Below are positions 1 through 8,506 of a DNA stretch of 38,307 nucleotides, piece after piece. The stretch is from Acidimicrobiales bacterium. GTDB taxonomy: Bacteria; Actinomycetota; Acidimicrobiia; Acidimicrobiales; DASWMK01. Within the stretch, counting starts at the first letter, position 1; each line of letters starts with the position of its first letter. The stretch covers positions 1 to 38,307 of the forward strand of contig DASWMK010000168.1 in assembly GCA_036399815.1 (NCBI GenBank). Direction: 5' to 3'. The translations under genes and the position numbers were made by a program. The notes beneath the pieces are model-generated. The model was not told where the DNA came from and did not search any database. It saw only the letters and a list, made by a program, of their open reading frames with translations.

Positions 1-2
1 AA

Positions 3-146
3 CAGACAGCGGCCATGGAACGTCAAACGGGCGTTACGGTGACCCACGAAGACCTCCGGTCAGCTGAAGACGGCTATCTCCACTGCACCGGAGGTCTTCG
101 CCTACGTCAACGACCCGTCACCAACCTCCTGGCCGAGTACATCTAG
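3..146 (+). CDS. Possible C-terminal tail of an unidentified protein (5' end outside window)
   Basis: A reading frame is open from the window edge to a TAG at 144-146 and encodes about 47 residues ending in NLLAEYI. I do not recognise the protein. Its third codon positions are clearly poorer in G+C than those of neighbouring genes, and a 14-bp perfect inverted repeat lies inside it, so it may be non-coding or a remnant of a mobile or foreign element. Its TAG shares the palindrome CTAG with the stop codon of the convergent oxidoreductase gene, an arrangement seen again at the end of uvrA, which mildly favours a real gene end. Confidence 0.25.
   Translation, partial: QTAAMERQTGVTVTHEDLRSAEDGYLHCTGGLRLRQRPVTNLLAEYI
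47..100. repeat. 14-bp perfect inverted repeat with 26-nt spacer
   Basis: CGAAGACCTCCGGT at 47-60 is the exact reverse complement of 87-100. A second nested pair, GGTGAC at 38-43 and GTCACC at 117-122, flanks it, so the segment could fold into a long hairpin. No T-run follows the arm, so it is not a typical intrinsic terminator. Its role is unknown. Confidence 0.6.
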
Positions 147-1099
147 CGGCCGGCCAGGGCGGCGACGACCTCGGCGAAGCGCTCCTGGCGGGACTCGAAG
201 ACGGTGACGTAGCTGATCCCGAAGCGGTCGCGCAGCTCGGACAGGCGGTCGACCATGGCCGGCGGCGGGCCGAGGAGCACGAACGGGCTGTCGAGGACGG
301 CCTCGGCGTCGAGGCGGCCGTCCTGCACGGCGGGGATCGTCGCCGCCGCGGCGACCGGCGTGTCGCCGGGGACGACGTACTGCACGAGCGCGCTCAGCTC
401 CAGGTCGTCGAACCGGTCGCCGGCGGCCGCCCGCACCACGGCGTGGCGGTCGGCCAGGCCGTCGAAGGAGAAGTGGGTGAGGGACGGGCCGGCGTCGGTG
501 GCGGAGAAGCCGACGAACTGCACGGTGTCGGCCAGCCGGGCGGCGAGACCGAGCAGGCGGTCGCCGTTCCCGCCCACCATGACGGGCATCGCGGCGGGCA
601 GCGGGTCGGGGACGAGCGGCATCGGGCCGTCCTCCCCGTCCGCCGGCGGGCTCCCGGACAGCCGCACGCGGGCCAGGCGCACGCGCGCCTCGTCGACGTC
701 GACCTCCTCGCCGGCGGCCAGGCGGCGGAGGGCATCCACGGTCGCGGCCAGGCGGTCGACCCGGTCGCCCGCGCCCGGGAGCACCTGGCCGATGGCCTCG
801 TGCTCCTCCGCGGCGTAGCCGGTGCCGATGCCGAGCTCGAAGCGCCCGCCCGACAGCACGTGCGCGCTGGCCGCCGACTGGGCCAGCAACCCCACGTTGC
901 GGAGCTCGTTGTTGACGACCTGGCTGCCGGCCCGGAGCCGGGTGGTGGCCGCCGTCGCCGCGACCGCGGCGACGAACGGGTCCCAGCAGCCGAGGTGGTC
1001 GGGGAACAGGAGCGTGTCGTAGCCCTCGTCCTCCGCCCGGCGGGCGAGGTCGGCGACGGGGCCGCCGGTGTGGACCAGGCCGAAGCGGAAGGGGCGCAT
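143..1099 (-). CDS. LLM-class F420-dependent oxidoreductase (MSMEG_2516-like family)
   Basis: This 318-residue protein is a predicted soluble flavin/F420-dependent TIM-barrel oxidoreductase of the luciferase-like monooxygenase superfamily. The N-terminus RPFRFGLVHTGG, the ARRAEDEGYDTLLFPDHLG segment (about residues 19-37), LSGGRFELGIGTGYAAEEHE (about 82-101) and the later PVMVGGNGDRLLGLAARLAD stretch follow the subfamily known as TIGR03621 in mycobacteria and relatives. The substrate cannot be read from sequence. The ATG at 1097-1099 is chosen because it starts the conserved first beta strand and because a TAGGGT hexamer ends 6 nt upstream, suggesting a leaderless mRNA. The gene is transcribed alone and is convergent with the fragment at the window edge. 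Cofactor F420 rather than FMN is inferred from the family. Confidence 0.85.
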   Translation of the reverse strand: MRPFRFGLVHTGGPVADLARRAEDEGYDTLLFPDHLGCWDPFVAAVAATAATTRLRAGSQVVNNELRNVGLLAQSAASAHVLSGGRFELGIGTGYAAEEHEAIGQVLPGAGDRVDRLAATVDALRRLAAGEEVDVDEARVRLARVRLSGSPPADGEDGPMPLVPDPLPAAMPVMVGGNGDRLLGLAARLADTVQFVGFSATDAGPSLTHFSFDGLADRHAVVRAAAGDRFDDLELSALVQYVVPGDTPVAAAATIPAVQDGRLDAEAVLDSPFVLLGPPPAMVDRLSELRDRFGISYVTVFESRQERFAEVVAALAGR

Positions 1100-1105
1100 C
1101 CCGGG

Positions 1106-1111
1106 ACCCTA
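1106..1111 (-). promoter_or_regulatory. -10 hexamer TAGGGT, leaderless promoter of the LLM oxidoreductase
   Basis: TAGGGT on the minus strand is followed by exactly 6 nt and then the ATG, so transcription would begin at or next to the start codon. No Shine-Dalgarno sequence is present. It is one of several similarly placed TAnnnT elements in the window. Confidence 0.55.
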
Positions 1112-1161
1112 GCCACGCAACCCCATGGTTGCGGGTCGCGGTCGCCGCCCGGACGCCGGCG

Positions 1162-1167
1162 TAAGGT
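1162..1167 (+). promoter_or_regulatory. Candidate -10 hexamer TAAGGT for the Cys-repeat protein gene
   Basis: TAAGGT lies 61 nt before the ATG of the Cys-repeat protein. This gene, unlike its neighbours, has a good ribosome binding site, so a leadered transcript is plausible. No clear -35 box is visible. Confidence 0.35.
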
Positions 1168-1173
1168 TCCGAC

Positions 1174-1192
1174 AACCGGTACGAACCGGTTC
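1174..1192. promoter_or_regulatory. Repeat/palindrome AACCGGT ... GAACCGGTTC, possible operator
   Basis: AACCGGT occurs at 1174-1180 and again at 1184-1190, a 10-bp step. The second copy is the centre of the perfect 10-bp palindrome GAACCGGTTC (1183-1192). The pair sits at the expected transcription start downstream of TAAGGT, where a repressor would block initiation. The binding protein is unknown. Confidence 0.35.
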
Positions 1193-1228
1193 AGGACGGC
1201 CATACGGGGCCGGCTCGAGGAGGGGCGA

Positions 1229-2155
1229 ATGACCGAAGCCGGACGACGTCGGCGCGTGGCGCACGCCGCGCTCGCGACCTCGCTCGCCGCCATGCTCGCC
1301 GTCGCGGCGACGGCCGCCCCCGCGGCGTCGGCGGCGGCCGCGGGAGGGACGGCCGGCTCACGGGCCCCGGCCGGGAGGGTCACCGCCGTCGCGGCCGGCG
1401 TCCAGTACACGTGCGTCATCACCGCGGTCGGGGCGGTCCGGTGCTTCGGCTGGAACGACGACGGCCAGGCAACGCCACCGGCGGACCTGCGCCGGGCGAC
1501 CGCCGTCGCCGCCGGGGCCGACACGACGTGCGCGATCACGACCGCCGGCGAGGCCCGCTGCTGGGGGAACGACTTCTACGGGGAGGCGACGCCCCCCGAC
1601 GACCTCGGCACGGTGAGCGCCATCAGCCCTGGCTTCGACTTCACGTGCGCGATCACGTCGGCCGCCGAGGCCCGCTGCTGGGGGGACGACTTCCACGGGC
1701 GGGCGACGCCACCGGCCGACCTCGGCACGGTGACCGCCATCTCCTCCGGGTGGTGGCACGCGTGCGCCGTCACGTCGGCGGGGGCGGTCCGGTGCTGGGG
1801 CGCCGACTTCGACGGGCTGACCAACCCGCCCACCGACCTCGGCGAGGCCACGGACGTCGCGACCGGCGCCTACCACGCCTGCGCCGTGACGTCGGGCGGC
1901 CTGGTCCGCTGCTGGGGCGACGGCGCCTCGGCGCCACCGTCGAACCTCCGGGCGGTCGACGTCACCGCCGGGTACCTCCACACGTGTGCCATCACCGTCG
2001 GCGGGCGGGCCCGGTGCTGGGGGTCGGACAACGACGGTCAGTCCAGCGTGCCGTCCGACCTCGGCACCGTCACTGCCATCTCCGCCGGCGGCGACCACAC
2101 GTGCGCGGTGACCACCGCCCGGGCCCTCCGGTGCTGGGGCAGCATCGACCTCTGA
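1229..2155 (+). CDS. Secreted protein with seven 39-residue Cys-rich RCC1-like repeats
   Basis: This 308-residue protein starts with a typical export signal: MTEAGRRRRVAHAALATS, then an Ala-rich hydrophobic stretch to about residue 40. The rest is a tandem array resembling RCC1_2-type beta-propeller repeats, each with a core like GxxHTCAVT, ten residues from Cys to Cys, then RCWG and an acidic GQATPPxDLG turn. Seven units are present; the last ends right after RCWG. Each carries two cysteines, so disulfides outside the membrane are likely. The ATG is chosen because GAGGAGGGG at 1217-1225 is a strong ribosome binding site and the signal peptide begins there. It probably folds as a single propeller exposed at the cell surface or secreted. 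Ligand and function are unknown; known relatives are mostly uncharacterised. Confidence 0.8.
   Translation: MTEAGRRRRVAHAALATSLAAMLAVAATAAPAASAAAAGGTAGSRAPAGRVTAVAAGVQYTCVITAVGAVRCFGWNDDGQATPPADLRRATAVAAGADTTCAITTAGEARCWGNDFYGEATPPDDLGTVSAISPGFDFTCAITSAAEARCWGDDFHGRATPPADLGTVTAISSGWWHACAVTSAGAVRCWGADFDGLTNPPTDLGEATDVATGAYHACAVTSGGLVRCWGDGASAPPSNLRAVDVTAGYLHTCAITVGGRARCWGSDNDGQSSVPSDLGTVTAISAGGDHTCAVTTARALRCWGSIDL
1379..2152 (+). repeat. Seven tandem 117-nt coding repeats (one shortened to 105 nt)
   Basis: The first Cys codon of each unit lies at 1412, 1529, 1646, 1763, 1880, 1985 and 2102. The spacings are 117, 117, 117, 117, 105 and 117 nt, so the period is 39 codons with a four-codon deletion in unit 5. 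The nucleotide similarity between units is high enough that recombination between them is possible. Confidence 0.9.
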
Positions 2156-2170
2156 GGCGGCCGGCCGTGC

Positions 2171-2893
2171 TCACGGCCCGGCGCCGAGCAGCGCCCGCGT
2201 GACGACCAGGGGGTCCTGCTCCTCGAGGCGGCGGGCCAGCCGGGCGGCCAGCTCCGGCACCGGACCGGGGTTGGCGACGAGGTAGGCGAGCACGGCGACG
2301 AGGTCGTCCAGCTCGGCGAGGTAGCGGCGCCGGCCCGGCTCGTCGAGGCCGTGCAGGCGGACGGCCGCGTCCCAGGCCCGGTCGCGCGCCACCCGCAGCG
2401 AGAACCGGAACACCCGGCCGCCGCCCATCGAGGCGGCCAGGTTGACCCACCTCGACACCCGGTCGAGGTCCCGCAGGACGGTGGAGTAGGTGTCGGCCAG
2501 CACGTCGTTGACGGCCTCGAAGTCCGGGCGGACGGCGGCCAGGTCGCCCCCCGGCCCGGCCACCTCGACCACGGCGCGGGCCAGGTCGTAGTTGACGTGG
2601 GCGTTCACGCCGAGCAGCAGGTGCTGGACGATCAGCAGCCGGCGGTCGCCGGCCACGTCCCAGGTCGCCCGCCAGCAGCGGGCCGCCTCGGCCCGGTTTG
2701 CGTGGGCCCGCAGGTAGAGGCGGGCGAACGTGGTGGCGAACCGGTCCATCCTCGGCCCGTCCTCGAACCGGCCCTCCTCGATGGCCGCGGCGATGCGGGC
2801 CGTGACCACCGAGTACATGGCGGGGAAGTGGCCGGAGGCGTCCGGGGCGGCCAGCGCGACGGCCCGCAGCTCCGCCGCCGTCTCCCCGATCAC
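2171..2893 (-). CDS. DUF5995 family protein
   Basis: This 240-residue protein is predicted to be cytosolic and mostly helical. The FPAMYSVVTARIAAAIEEGR segment (about residues 23-42), FEDGPRMDRFATTFARLYL (about 43-61) and especially IVQHLLLGVNAHVNYDLARA (about 87-106), followed by DFEAVNDVL, match what I know of DUF5995, a family of unknown function in actinobacteria and bacteroidetes. The His and Asn/Asp residues in HLLLGVNAHVNYD are conserved and could bind a metal or substrate, but this is inference. The start is GTG at 2891-2893, 6 nt after a TAGGTT hexamer. It is transcribed divergently from uvrA, with 75 nt between the two start codons, and ends 15 nt from the convergent Cys-repeat gene. 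Confidence 0.75.
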   Translation of the reverse strand: MIGETAAELRAVALAAPDASGHFPAMYSVVTARIAAAIEEGRFEDGPRMDRFATTFARLYLRAHANRAEAARCWRATWDVAGDRRLLIVQHLLLGVNAHVNYDLARAVVEVAGPGGDLAAVRPDFEAVNDVLADTYSTVLRDLDRVSRWVNLAASMGGGRVFRFSLRVARDRAWDAAVRLHGLDEPGRRRYLAELDDLVAVLAYLVANPGPVPELAARLARRLEEQDPLVVTRALLGAGP

Positions 2894-2899
2894 GCCCCG

Positions 2900-2905
2900 A
2901 ACCTA
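2900..2905 (-). promoter_or_regulatory. -10 hexamer TAGGTT, leaderless promoter of the DUF5995 gene
   Basis: On the minus strand TAGGTT is followed by 6 nt and then the GTG start. There is no ribosome binding site. It is back to back with the uvrA promoter. Confidence 0.55.
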
Positions 2906-2956
2906 GTGGCCGCCCGCGGCGAACGCCCGTTCCCCTCCCGCCGCCGGGACGGACGC

Positions 2957-2962
2957 TAGCCT
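2957..2962 (+). promoter_or_regulatory. -10 hexamer TAGCCT, leaderless promoter of uvrA
   Basis: TAGCCT is followed by 6 nt and then the GTG start of uvrA, placing the first transcribed base at the start codon. I see no LexA-type SOS box in the short region upstream. Confidence 0.55.
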
Positions 2963-2968
2963 CGGCAC

Positions 2969-5812
2969 GTGGCCGACTCGCTCGTGATCCGGGGCGCCCG
3001 GGAGCACAACCTGCGGAACCTCTCGCTCGAGCTGCCGCGCGAACGCCTGATCGTGTTCACCGGCCTCTCCGGGTCGGGCAAGTCGTCGCTCGCCTTCGAC
3101 ACGATCTATGCCGAGGGCCAGCGCCGGTACGTCGAGTCGCTGTCCGCCTACGCCCGCCAGTTCCTCGGCCAGATGGACAAGCCCGACGTCGACTTCATCG
3201 AGGGCCTGTCGCCGGCCATCTCGATCGACCAGAAGAGCGCGTCCCGCAACCCGCGCTCCACGGTCGGCACCATCACCGAGGTCTACGACTACCTGCGCCT
3301 CCTGTACGCCCGCATCGGGGTCGTCCACTGCCCGCACGACGGCACCGAGGTCACCCGCCAGACCCCCCAGCAGATCGTGGACCGGGTGCTGGAGCTGCCG
3401 GACGGCACCCGCTTCCAGGTGCTGGCGCCGGTCGTGCGGGGCCGCAAGGGCACCTACGAGACCCTGCTCGAGGACCTGGCCCGCCAGGGCTTCGCCAGGG
3501 CCCGCATCGACGGCGAGCTCCACGAGCTGACCGACAAGGTCGACCTCGCCCGCTACGAGCAGCACACGATCGAGGTCGTCGTCGACCGGCTCGTCCGCCG
3601 GGACGGGATCGAGCGGCGGCTGACCGACTCGCTGGAGACGGCCCTGCGGCTGGCCGAGGGGGTCGCCGAGGTCGAGCTGGTGCCGAGGGACGGCGAGGCC
3701 CAGCCCGAGACGCTCACGTTCAGCCAGCACCTGGCCTGCCCGACCTGCGGCCGGTCCTACGAGGAGCTGGCCCCGAGGAACTTCTCGTTCAACTCGCCCT
3801 ACGGGGCCTGCGAGCACTGCGACGGCCTCGGCACCCGCTTCGAGGTCGACCCCGAGCTGGTCGTGCCCAACCCCGACCTGGCCCTCTCGGAGGGCGCCAT
3901 CGCCCCCTGGTCGGGCGGGCGCAACCAGTACTTCGCCCGGCTGGTCGAGGCCATCGCCGAGGACATGGGCGCCGACGACCGCACGCCGTGGCGGGCGCTG
4001 CCGGCGAAGGTGCGGGACGCGCTGCTGCACGGGGCCGGGTCCCGCCAGGTCCAGGTCCGCTACAAGAACCGCTACGGCCGCACCCGGTCCTACGCGGCGA
4101 CCTACGAGGGCGTCGTCCCGTGGCTCCAGCGGCGGTACACGGACAGCGAGAGCGACGCCCAGCGGGAGCAGCTGGCCGGCTACATGCGGGAGGTGCCGTG
4201 CCCGCACTGCGGGGGCGCCCGGCTGAAGCCGCTGTCGCTCGGCGTGACCATCGACGGCCACACGATCAGCGACGTCTGCACCATGTCCATCAGGGACGCG
4301 GCGGCGGTGCTGAACGGGCTGCGCCTGTCCGAGCGGGACCGGCTGATCGCCGAGCGGGTGGTCAAGGAGATCAACGCCCGCATGGGCTTCCTGCTCGACG
4401 TCGGGCTCGACTACCTGACCCTCGCCCGCTCGGCCGGCACCCTCGCCGGCGGCGAGGCCCAGCGCATCCGGCTGGCCAGCCAGATCGGCAGCGGCCTGGT
4501 CGGCGTGCTCTACGTGCTGGACGAGCCGTCCATCGGGCTCCACCAGCGGGACAACAAGCGGCTCATCGACACCCTCCTGCGCCTGCGCGACCTCGGCAAC
4601 ACGGTCCTCGTGGTCGAGCACGACGAGGAGACCATCCGCGTCGCCGACCACGTCGTGGACATCGGCCCCGGCGCCGGCGAGCACGGCGGCGCCGTCGTCT
4701 ACAGCGGTCCGGTGAAGGGCCTGCTGCGGTCCAGGGCGTCGATGACCGGCCAGTACCTGTCCGGCAAGCGGTCGATCCCCGTCCCCGCCGTCCGCCGCCA
4801 GCCCGGGGAGGAGTGGCTGGTCGTGCGGGGGGCGAGGGAGCACAACCTGCGGGACATCGACGTCGAGCTCCCGCTCGGGTGCTTCGTCGCCGTCACCGGC
4901 GTGTCAGGGTCGGGGAAGTCGACCCTCGTCAACGACATCCTCTACCGGGCGCTCATGCAGCGCATCTACCGCTCCAAGGTCGTGCCCGGCCGCCACACGA
5001 CCATCGAGGGCCTCGAGGCGCTGGACAAGGTCATCAACATCGACCAGAGCCCGATCGGCCGCACCCCGCGCTCGAACCCGGCCACCTACACCGGCGTGTT
5101 CGACCACGTCCGCCGGCTGTTCAGCACGACCAACGAGGCCAAGGTGCGGGGCTACCTGCCCGGCCGGTTCTCGTTCAACGTGAGCGGCGGGCGGTGCGAG
5201 GCCTGCGCCGGCGACGGCACGATCAAGATCGAGATGCACTTCCTGCCGGACGTGTACGTGCCGTGCGAGGTGTGCAAGGGCGCCCGCTACAACCGGGACA
5301 CCCTCGACATCACGTTCAAGGGCAAGAACATCGCCGAGGTGCTCGACCTGTCCTGCGAGGAGGCCTGCGAGTTCTTCGCCAACCAGCCGGCCATCTCGCG
5401 GCACATGCAGACCCTGGTCGACGTCGGCCTCGGCTACGTGCGCCTCGGGCAGCCGGCGCCCACGCTGTCGGGCGGCGAGGCCCAGCGGGTGAAGCTGGCC
5501 AGCGAGCTGGCCAAGCGGTCCACCGGCCACACCATCTACATCCTCGACGAGCCGACCACCGGCCTGCACTTCGAGGACGTGCGCAAGCTGCTGACCGTCC
5601 TTTCCCGCCTGGTCGACCAGGGCAACACGGTGCTCGTCATCGAGCACAACCTGGACGTGGTGAAGACGGCGGACTGGATCGTCGACCTCGGCCCGGAGGG
5701 CGGCAGCGGCGGCGGCACCGTCGTTGTCGAGGGCCCGCCCGAGCTGGTGGCCAAGACGCCGGAGAGCCACACGGGGCGGTTCCTGGCCCCGCTGCTGGCG
5801 GGCTCGGCCTAG
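2969..5812 (+). CDS. uvrA: UvrABC excinuclease subunit A
   Basis: UvrA is the damage-recognition ATPase of nucleotide excision repair; it scans DNA as a dimer and loads UvrB. The 947-residue length is normal. The first Walker A is GLSGSGKSS (residues 32-40) and the second GVSGSGKST (about 644-652). ABC signatures are [14 protein letters not shown] and [16 protein letters not shown], each followed by a Walker B ending LDEP. Zinc-binding cysteines appear as [11 protein letters not shown]...CEHC in the first half and CEACAGDG...CEVCKG in the second. GTG at 2969 is chosen because [17 protein letters not shown] is the canonical N-terminus and the -10 hexamer is correctly placed. The TAG stop overlaps the stop of the convergent membrane-protein gene within a single CTAG. 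uvrC is 3.2 kb downstream and uvrB is not in the window. Confidence 0.98.
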   Translation: MADSLVIRGAREHNLRNLSLELPRERLIVFTGLSGSGKSSLAFDTIYAEGQRRYVESLSAYARQFLGQMDKPDVDFIEGLSPAISIDQKSASRNPRSTVGTITEVYDYLRLLYARIGVVHCPHDGTEVTRQTPQQIVDRVLELPDGTRFQVLAPVVRGRKGTYETLLEDLARQGFARARIDGELHELTDKVDLARYEQHTIEVVVDRLVRRDGIERRLTDSLETALRLAEGVAEVELVPRDGEAQPETLTFSQHLACPTCGRSYEELAPRNFSFNSPYGACEHCDGLGTRFEVDPELVVPNPDLALSEGAIAPWSGGRNQYFARLVEAIAEDMGADDRTPWRALPAKVRDALLHGAGSRQVQVRYKNRYGRTRSYAATYEGVVPWLQRRYTDSESDAQREQLAGYMREVPCPHCGGARLKPLSLGVTIDGHTISDVCTMSIRDAAAVLNGLRLSERDRLIAERVVKEINARMGFLLDVGLDYLTLARSAGTLAGGEAQRIRLASQIGSGLVGVLYVLDEPSIGLHQRDNKRLIDTLLRLRDLGNTVLVVEHDEETIRVADHVVDIGPGAGEHGGAVVYSGPVKGLLRSRASMTGQYLSGKRSIPVPAVRRQPGEEWLVVRGAREHNLRDIDVELPLGCFVAVTGVSGSGKSTLVNDILYRALMQRIYRSKVVPGRHTTIEGLEALDKVINIDQSPIGRTPRSNPATYTGVFDHVRRLFSTTNEAKVRGYLPGRFSFNVSGGRCEACAGDGTIKIEMHFLPDVYVPCEVCKGARYNRDTLDITFKGKNIAEVLDLSCEEACEFFANQPAISRHMQTLVDVGLGYVRLGQPAPTLSGGEAQRVKLASELAKRSTGHTIYILDEPTTGLHFEDVRKLLTVLSRLVDQGNTVLVIEHNLDVVKTADWIVDLGPEGGSGGGTVVVEGPPELVAKTPESHTGRFLAPLLAGSA

Positions 5813-7200
5813 GAGGCGGCGAGGGCCGGCGCCGGGGCGGCCGCGGGCGCGGGCGCCGGCGCGGACGCCGCGCTCGCACCGGCCGAGCGCAGGCAGGCGA
5901 CGGCGAGGGCGGCGGCCCCCGCCACCACGGCCAGCAGGGCCACGTCGCCGACCACGAGGCCGGGCACGGTCTCGGCCCACTCGCCCCGGCCGGCGAGGCG
6001 CAGCCACCCGGCCAGCGCGCTCGGGGCGTCCCTGGCCATGAGCGGCTGGGTGACGGTGGCGAGGCCCATCGCGGCCACGCTCAGCGCCGCGCACCCCCTC
6101 GTGAGCGCCGGCCAGCGGGACAGGGCGACGGCGACGCCGGCGGCGAGGAGGGGCAGGGCGGGGGTGACGTAGCGGGCGCCGGGGGAGTCGCCGCCGGTCG
6201 AGTTCCCCCAGCCCGACTGCACGAGGAGGAACCCGGCGAAGGCCGCCAGGCCGACCACGCCGGCCACCCGGGCGCCGGGGCGGCCGGCCCGCCGGGCGAG
6301 GACGACCAGCCCGGCCACGCCGACCAGCACGACCGGGGTGAGGACGAACAGCCCCCGCTCGCCGACCAGCACGTCGGCCAGGCGGCCGGGGTCGAGCAGG
6401 CGCACGCCGCCGATCCCGGCGTGCTGGCCGGTGCCCCGGCTGTGCTCGTAGCTGAACGAGAGCGGCCGGCCGAACACGGCCCACTGGTAGGCGACGAGGG
6501 CGAGCGCCGGCCCGGCGCCGCCGAGCACCCACCACCCGGCGCGCGACCGGTGGCGGGCGAGGACCAGCCCGGTCAGCACGACGGCGAGGATGGCGAGGGT
6601 GTACTCGGTGGCCACGCCCAGCCCGGCCAGCAGGCCGGCGGCGGCCACCGCCCGGGGCGACGGCCGGTCCCGCAGGAGCAGGAGGGTGGCGCCGGTGCCG
6701 AACAGGGCGGCCAGCACGTGGCCGAACAGCACGGTCGAGAACGGGAGCAGCATGGTGCCGAAGGCGACGGCCATGGCCGCGCCGGTGGCGGCCGGGTCGT
6801 CGGCCACCCGCAGCGCCAGCCGGCGCATGAGCACGGCCAGGGCGGCGGCCGGCACGGCAGCCGACACGACCGACACGGCCCACAGCCCGAGGTTGCCGTC
6901 GATGCGCAGGTGGGTGGCCGGCTCGCCGCCGAGCGCCCGGTAGGCGGCGTAGGCGGGGACTCCCAGCACCGGCTGGGCCGGCGCCTTGTCGGAGTACAGG
7001 TGGTCGCCGCTCGCCGCCCAGTCCATCCCGAGGTTGTCCTCGTAGGCGTCGATGGCGACCGTGTGCCGGTCCCACAGGGCGGCGGTCAGCGCGTAGCGCG
7101 ACGACTGCTGGGCCATCAGCACCTGCACCACGGGCGCGGCGAGGCACAGCACGGCGGCGGCCAGCAGGAGGTCGGTGCGGTGGCGGCGGAGGGCGCTCAC
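5809..7200 (-). CDS. Polytopic membrane protein, probable GT-C type glycosyltransferase
   Basis: The 463-residue protein has roughly ten or more hydrophobic segments. An N-terminal membrane anchor (about residues 10-29) is followed by an extracytoplasmic loop, residues about 37-80, containing [19 protein letters not shown] and [18 protein letters not shown]. Loops of this kind, with acidic residues and an SDKAPxxP motif after the first segment, are found in lipid-carrier-dependent GT-C (ArnT/PMT-like, GT39) proteins, so transfer of a sugar to an envelope acceptor is the best guess. The acceptor is unknown. The C-terminus is an Ala/Pro-rich tail. It lies 27 nt downstream of nadA and is probably co-transcribed with it, although no functional link is obvious. 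The GTG at 7198-7200 has a G-rich stretch just upstream as a ribosome binding site. Confidence 0.6.
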   Translation of the reverse strand: MSALRRHRTDLLLAAAVLCLAAPVVQVLMAQQSSRYALTAALWDRHTVAIDAYEDNLGMDWAASGDHLYSDKAPAQPVLGVPAYAAYRALGGEPATHLRIDGNLGLWAVSVVSAAVPAAALAVLMRRLALRVADDPAATGAAMAVAFGTMLLPFSTVLFGHVLAALFGTGATLLLLRDRPSPRAVAAAGLLAGLGVATEYTLAILAVVLTGLVLARHRSRAGWWVLGGAGPALALVAYQWAVFGRPLSFSYEHSRGTGQHAGIGGVRLLDPGRLADVLVGERGLFVLTPVVLVGVAGLVVLARRAGRPGARVAGVVGLAAFAGFLLVQSGWGNSTGGDSPGARYVTPALPLLAAGVAVALSRWPALTRGCAALSVAAMGLATVTQPLMARDAPSALAGWLRLAGRGEWAETVPGLVVGDVALLAVVAGAAALAVACLRSAGASAASAPAPAPAAAPAPALAAS

Positions 7201-7227
7201 CCCCCGCTCATCGGCGCGAGGCGGGCC

Positions 7228-8319
7228 TCAGGTGAGGTCGAGCATCCGCTGGAGGGCGACCCTCGCCCACTCGGCGGTGTCGGCGTCGACGGTGATGCGG
7301 TTGACGACCCGGCCGTCGACCAGCGACTCCAGCACCCACGCGAGGTGGGCGGCGTCGATGCGGAACATGGTCGAGCACGGGCAGACGATCGGGTCGAGGG
7401 AGACGACGGTCTTCCCCTCGGTCTCGGCGTCGAGGCGCTGCACCAGGTGGATCTCGGTGCCGACGCCGATCACCGACCCCTCCGGCGCCTCCTGCACGGC
7501 CCGGATGATGAAGTCGGTCGAGCCCACCCGGTCGGCGACGAGGCAGACCTCGTGGCTGCACTCGGGGTGGACGACGACGAGCCCGTCCGGGTGCCGCTCG
7601 CGGAAGGCGGCGACGTGGTCGGGGCGGAACCGCTGGTGGACCGAGCAGTGGCCCTTCCACAGCAGGAACGTGGCGTCCTTGCAGTCCTTCTCGGACAGGC
7701 CGCCGAGGTCGCGGCGGGGGTCCCACACCCGCATGTCGTCGAGCCCGTAGCCGAGGGCGACGCCGGTGTTGCGGCCGAGGTGCTGGTCCGGGAAGAACAG
7801 CACCTTGTCGCCCTGCTCCAGGGCCCAGGTCAGCACCTGCTTGGCGTTGGTCGACGTGCACACCGCGCCGCCGTGGCGGCCCACGAACGCCTTCAGCGCG
7901 GCGGACGAGTTCATGTACGTGATCGGGACCAGGCGCTCGACGTCGACGACCGCGGCCAGCGACTCCCAGGCCTCCTCGACCTCGTCGAGGTCGGCCATGT
8001 CCGCCATCGAGCAGCCGGCGTTCAGGTCCGGGAGGATCACCTGCTGGTGGTCGGCGGTCAGCACGTCGGCCGACTCGGCCATGAAGTGCACGCCGCAGAA
8101 CACGATGAAGTCCGCCTCGGGCCGCTGCTGGGCGAGGACCGACAGGCGGTAGGAGTCGCCGCGGGCGTCGGCCCACCGCATCACCTCGTCGCGCTGGTAG
8201 TGGTGCCCGAGCACGAACACCCGGGGCCCGAGCGTCGCCTTGGCGGCCTCGATCATCGACGCCAGGGTGGCGGCGTCCGCCGTGCGGTACCGCTCGGGGA
8301 GCGGCGTCTGGATGCGCAT
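7228..8319 (-). CDS. nadA: Quinolinate synthase NadA
   Basis: NadA is a [4Fe-4S] enzyme that condenses iminoaspartate with dihydroxyacetone phosphate to quinolinate in de novo NAD synthesis. The 363-residue protein shows the family landmarks: VFVLGHHYQRDEV (about residues 34-46), FCGVHFMAESADVL with cluster Cys75, NSSAALKAF, a PECSHEVC segment and CPCSTM near the C-terminus, which supply the remaining cluster cysteines. The ATG at 8317-8319 (MRIQTPLPERY) is chosen over further upstream in-frame codons because the protein then has the normal NadA length. GGGAGGA lies about 11 nt before it, slightly further than ideal. nadB and nadC are not adjacent. The gene heads a two-gene unit with the GT-C-like membrane protein. 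Confidence 0.96.
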   Translation of the reverse strand: MRIQTPLPERYRTADAATLASMIEAAKATLGPRVFVLGHHYQRDEVMRWADARGDSYRLSVLAQQRPEADFIVFCGVHFMAESADVLTADHQQVILPDLNAGCSMADMADLDEVEEAWESLAAVVDVERLVPITYMNSSAALKAFVGRHGGAVCTSTNAKQVLTWALEQGDKVLFFPDQHLGRNTGVALGYGLDDMRVWDPRRDLGGLSEKDCKDATFLLWKGHCSVHQRFRPDHVAAFRERHPDGLVVVHPECSHEVCLVADRVGSTDFIIRAVQEAPEGSVIGVGTEIHLVQRLDAETEGKTVVSLDPIVCPCSTMFRIDAAHLAWVLESLVDGRVVNRITVDADTAEWARVALQRMLDLT

Positions 8320-8506
8320 TCGGTTGTGGGTCCTCCCTGAGGAGCCCCGATCACGGCCGGTGGGGACAGCCTGGTCGCCTCGCCACGGGGATGTCGGCCT
8401 CGGAGCTGATATGTCGCCGGATGCCAGGCCGGCAGGTGCGACAACTGTACGTCGTCTGCTCGGGATGAACCGGGGGAGGGCGCCGGTCATTCCCGGCGCG
8501 GCGGGG

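Noticed and set aside
1379-2152. CRISPR-like or satellite array
   Set aside because: The 117-nt periodicity is in phase with a coding frame and encodes protein repeats; there are no unique spacers.
2903-4843. Long minus-strand open frame opposite uvrA
   Set aside because: Antisense shadow of uvrA with no recognisable domain; uvrA motifs are all on the plus strand.
3988-8340. A 1450-residue open frame on the plus strand across uvrA, the membrane protein gene and nadA
   Set aside because: It is a product of high G+C content; it has Arg/Gly/Pro-rich low-complexity translation and runs across well-supported genes in other frames.
8412-8443. Inverted repeat TGTCGC ... GCGACA upstream of nadA as a regulator site
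   Set aside because: Only 6-bp arms with a 20-nt spacer in a GC-rich region, expected by chance; it does not match a NAD-regulator operator that I know.
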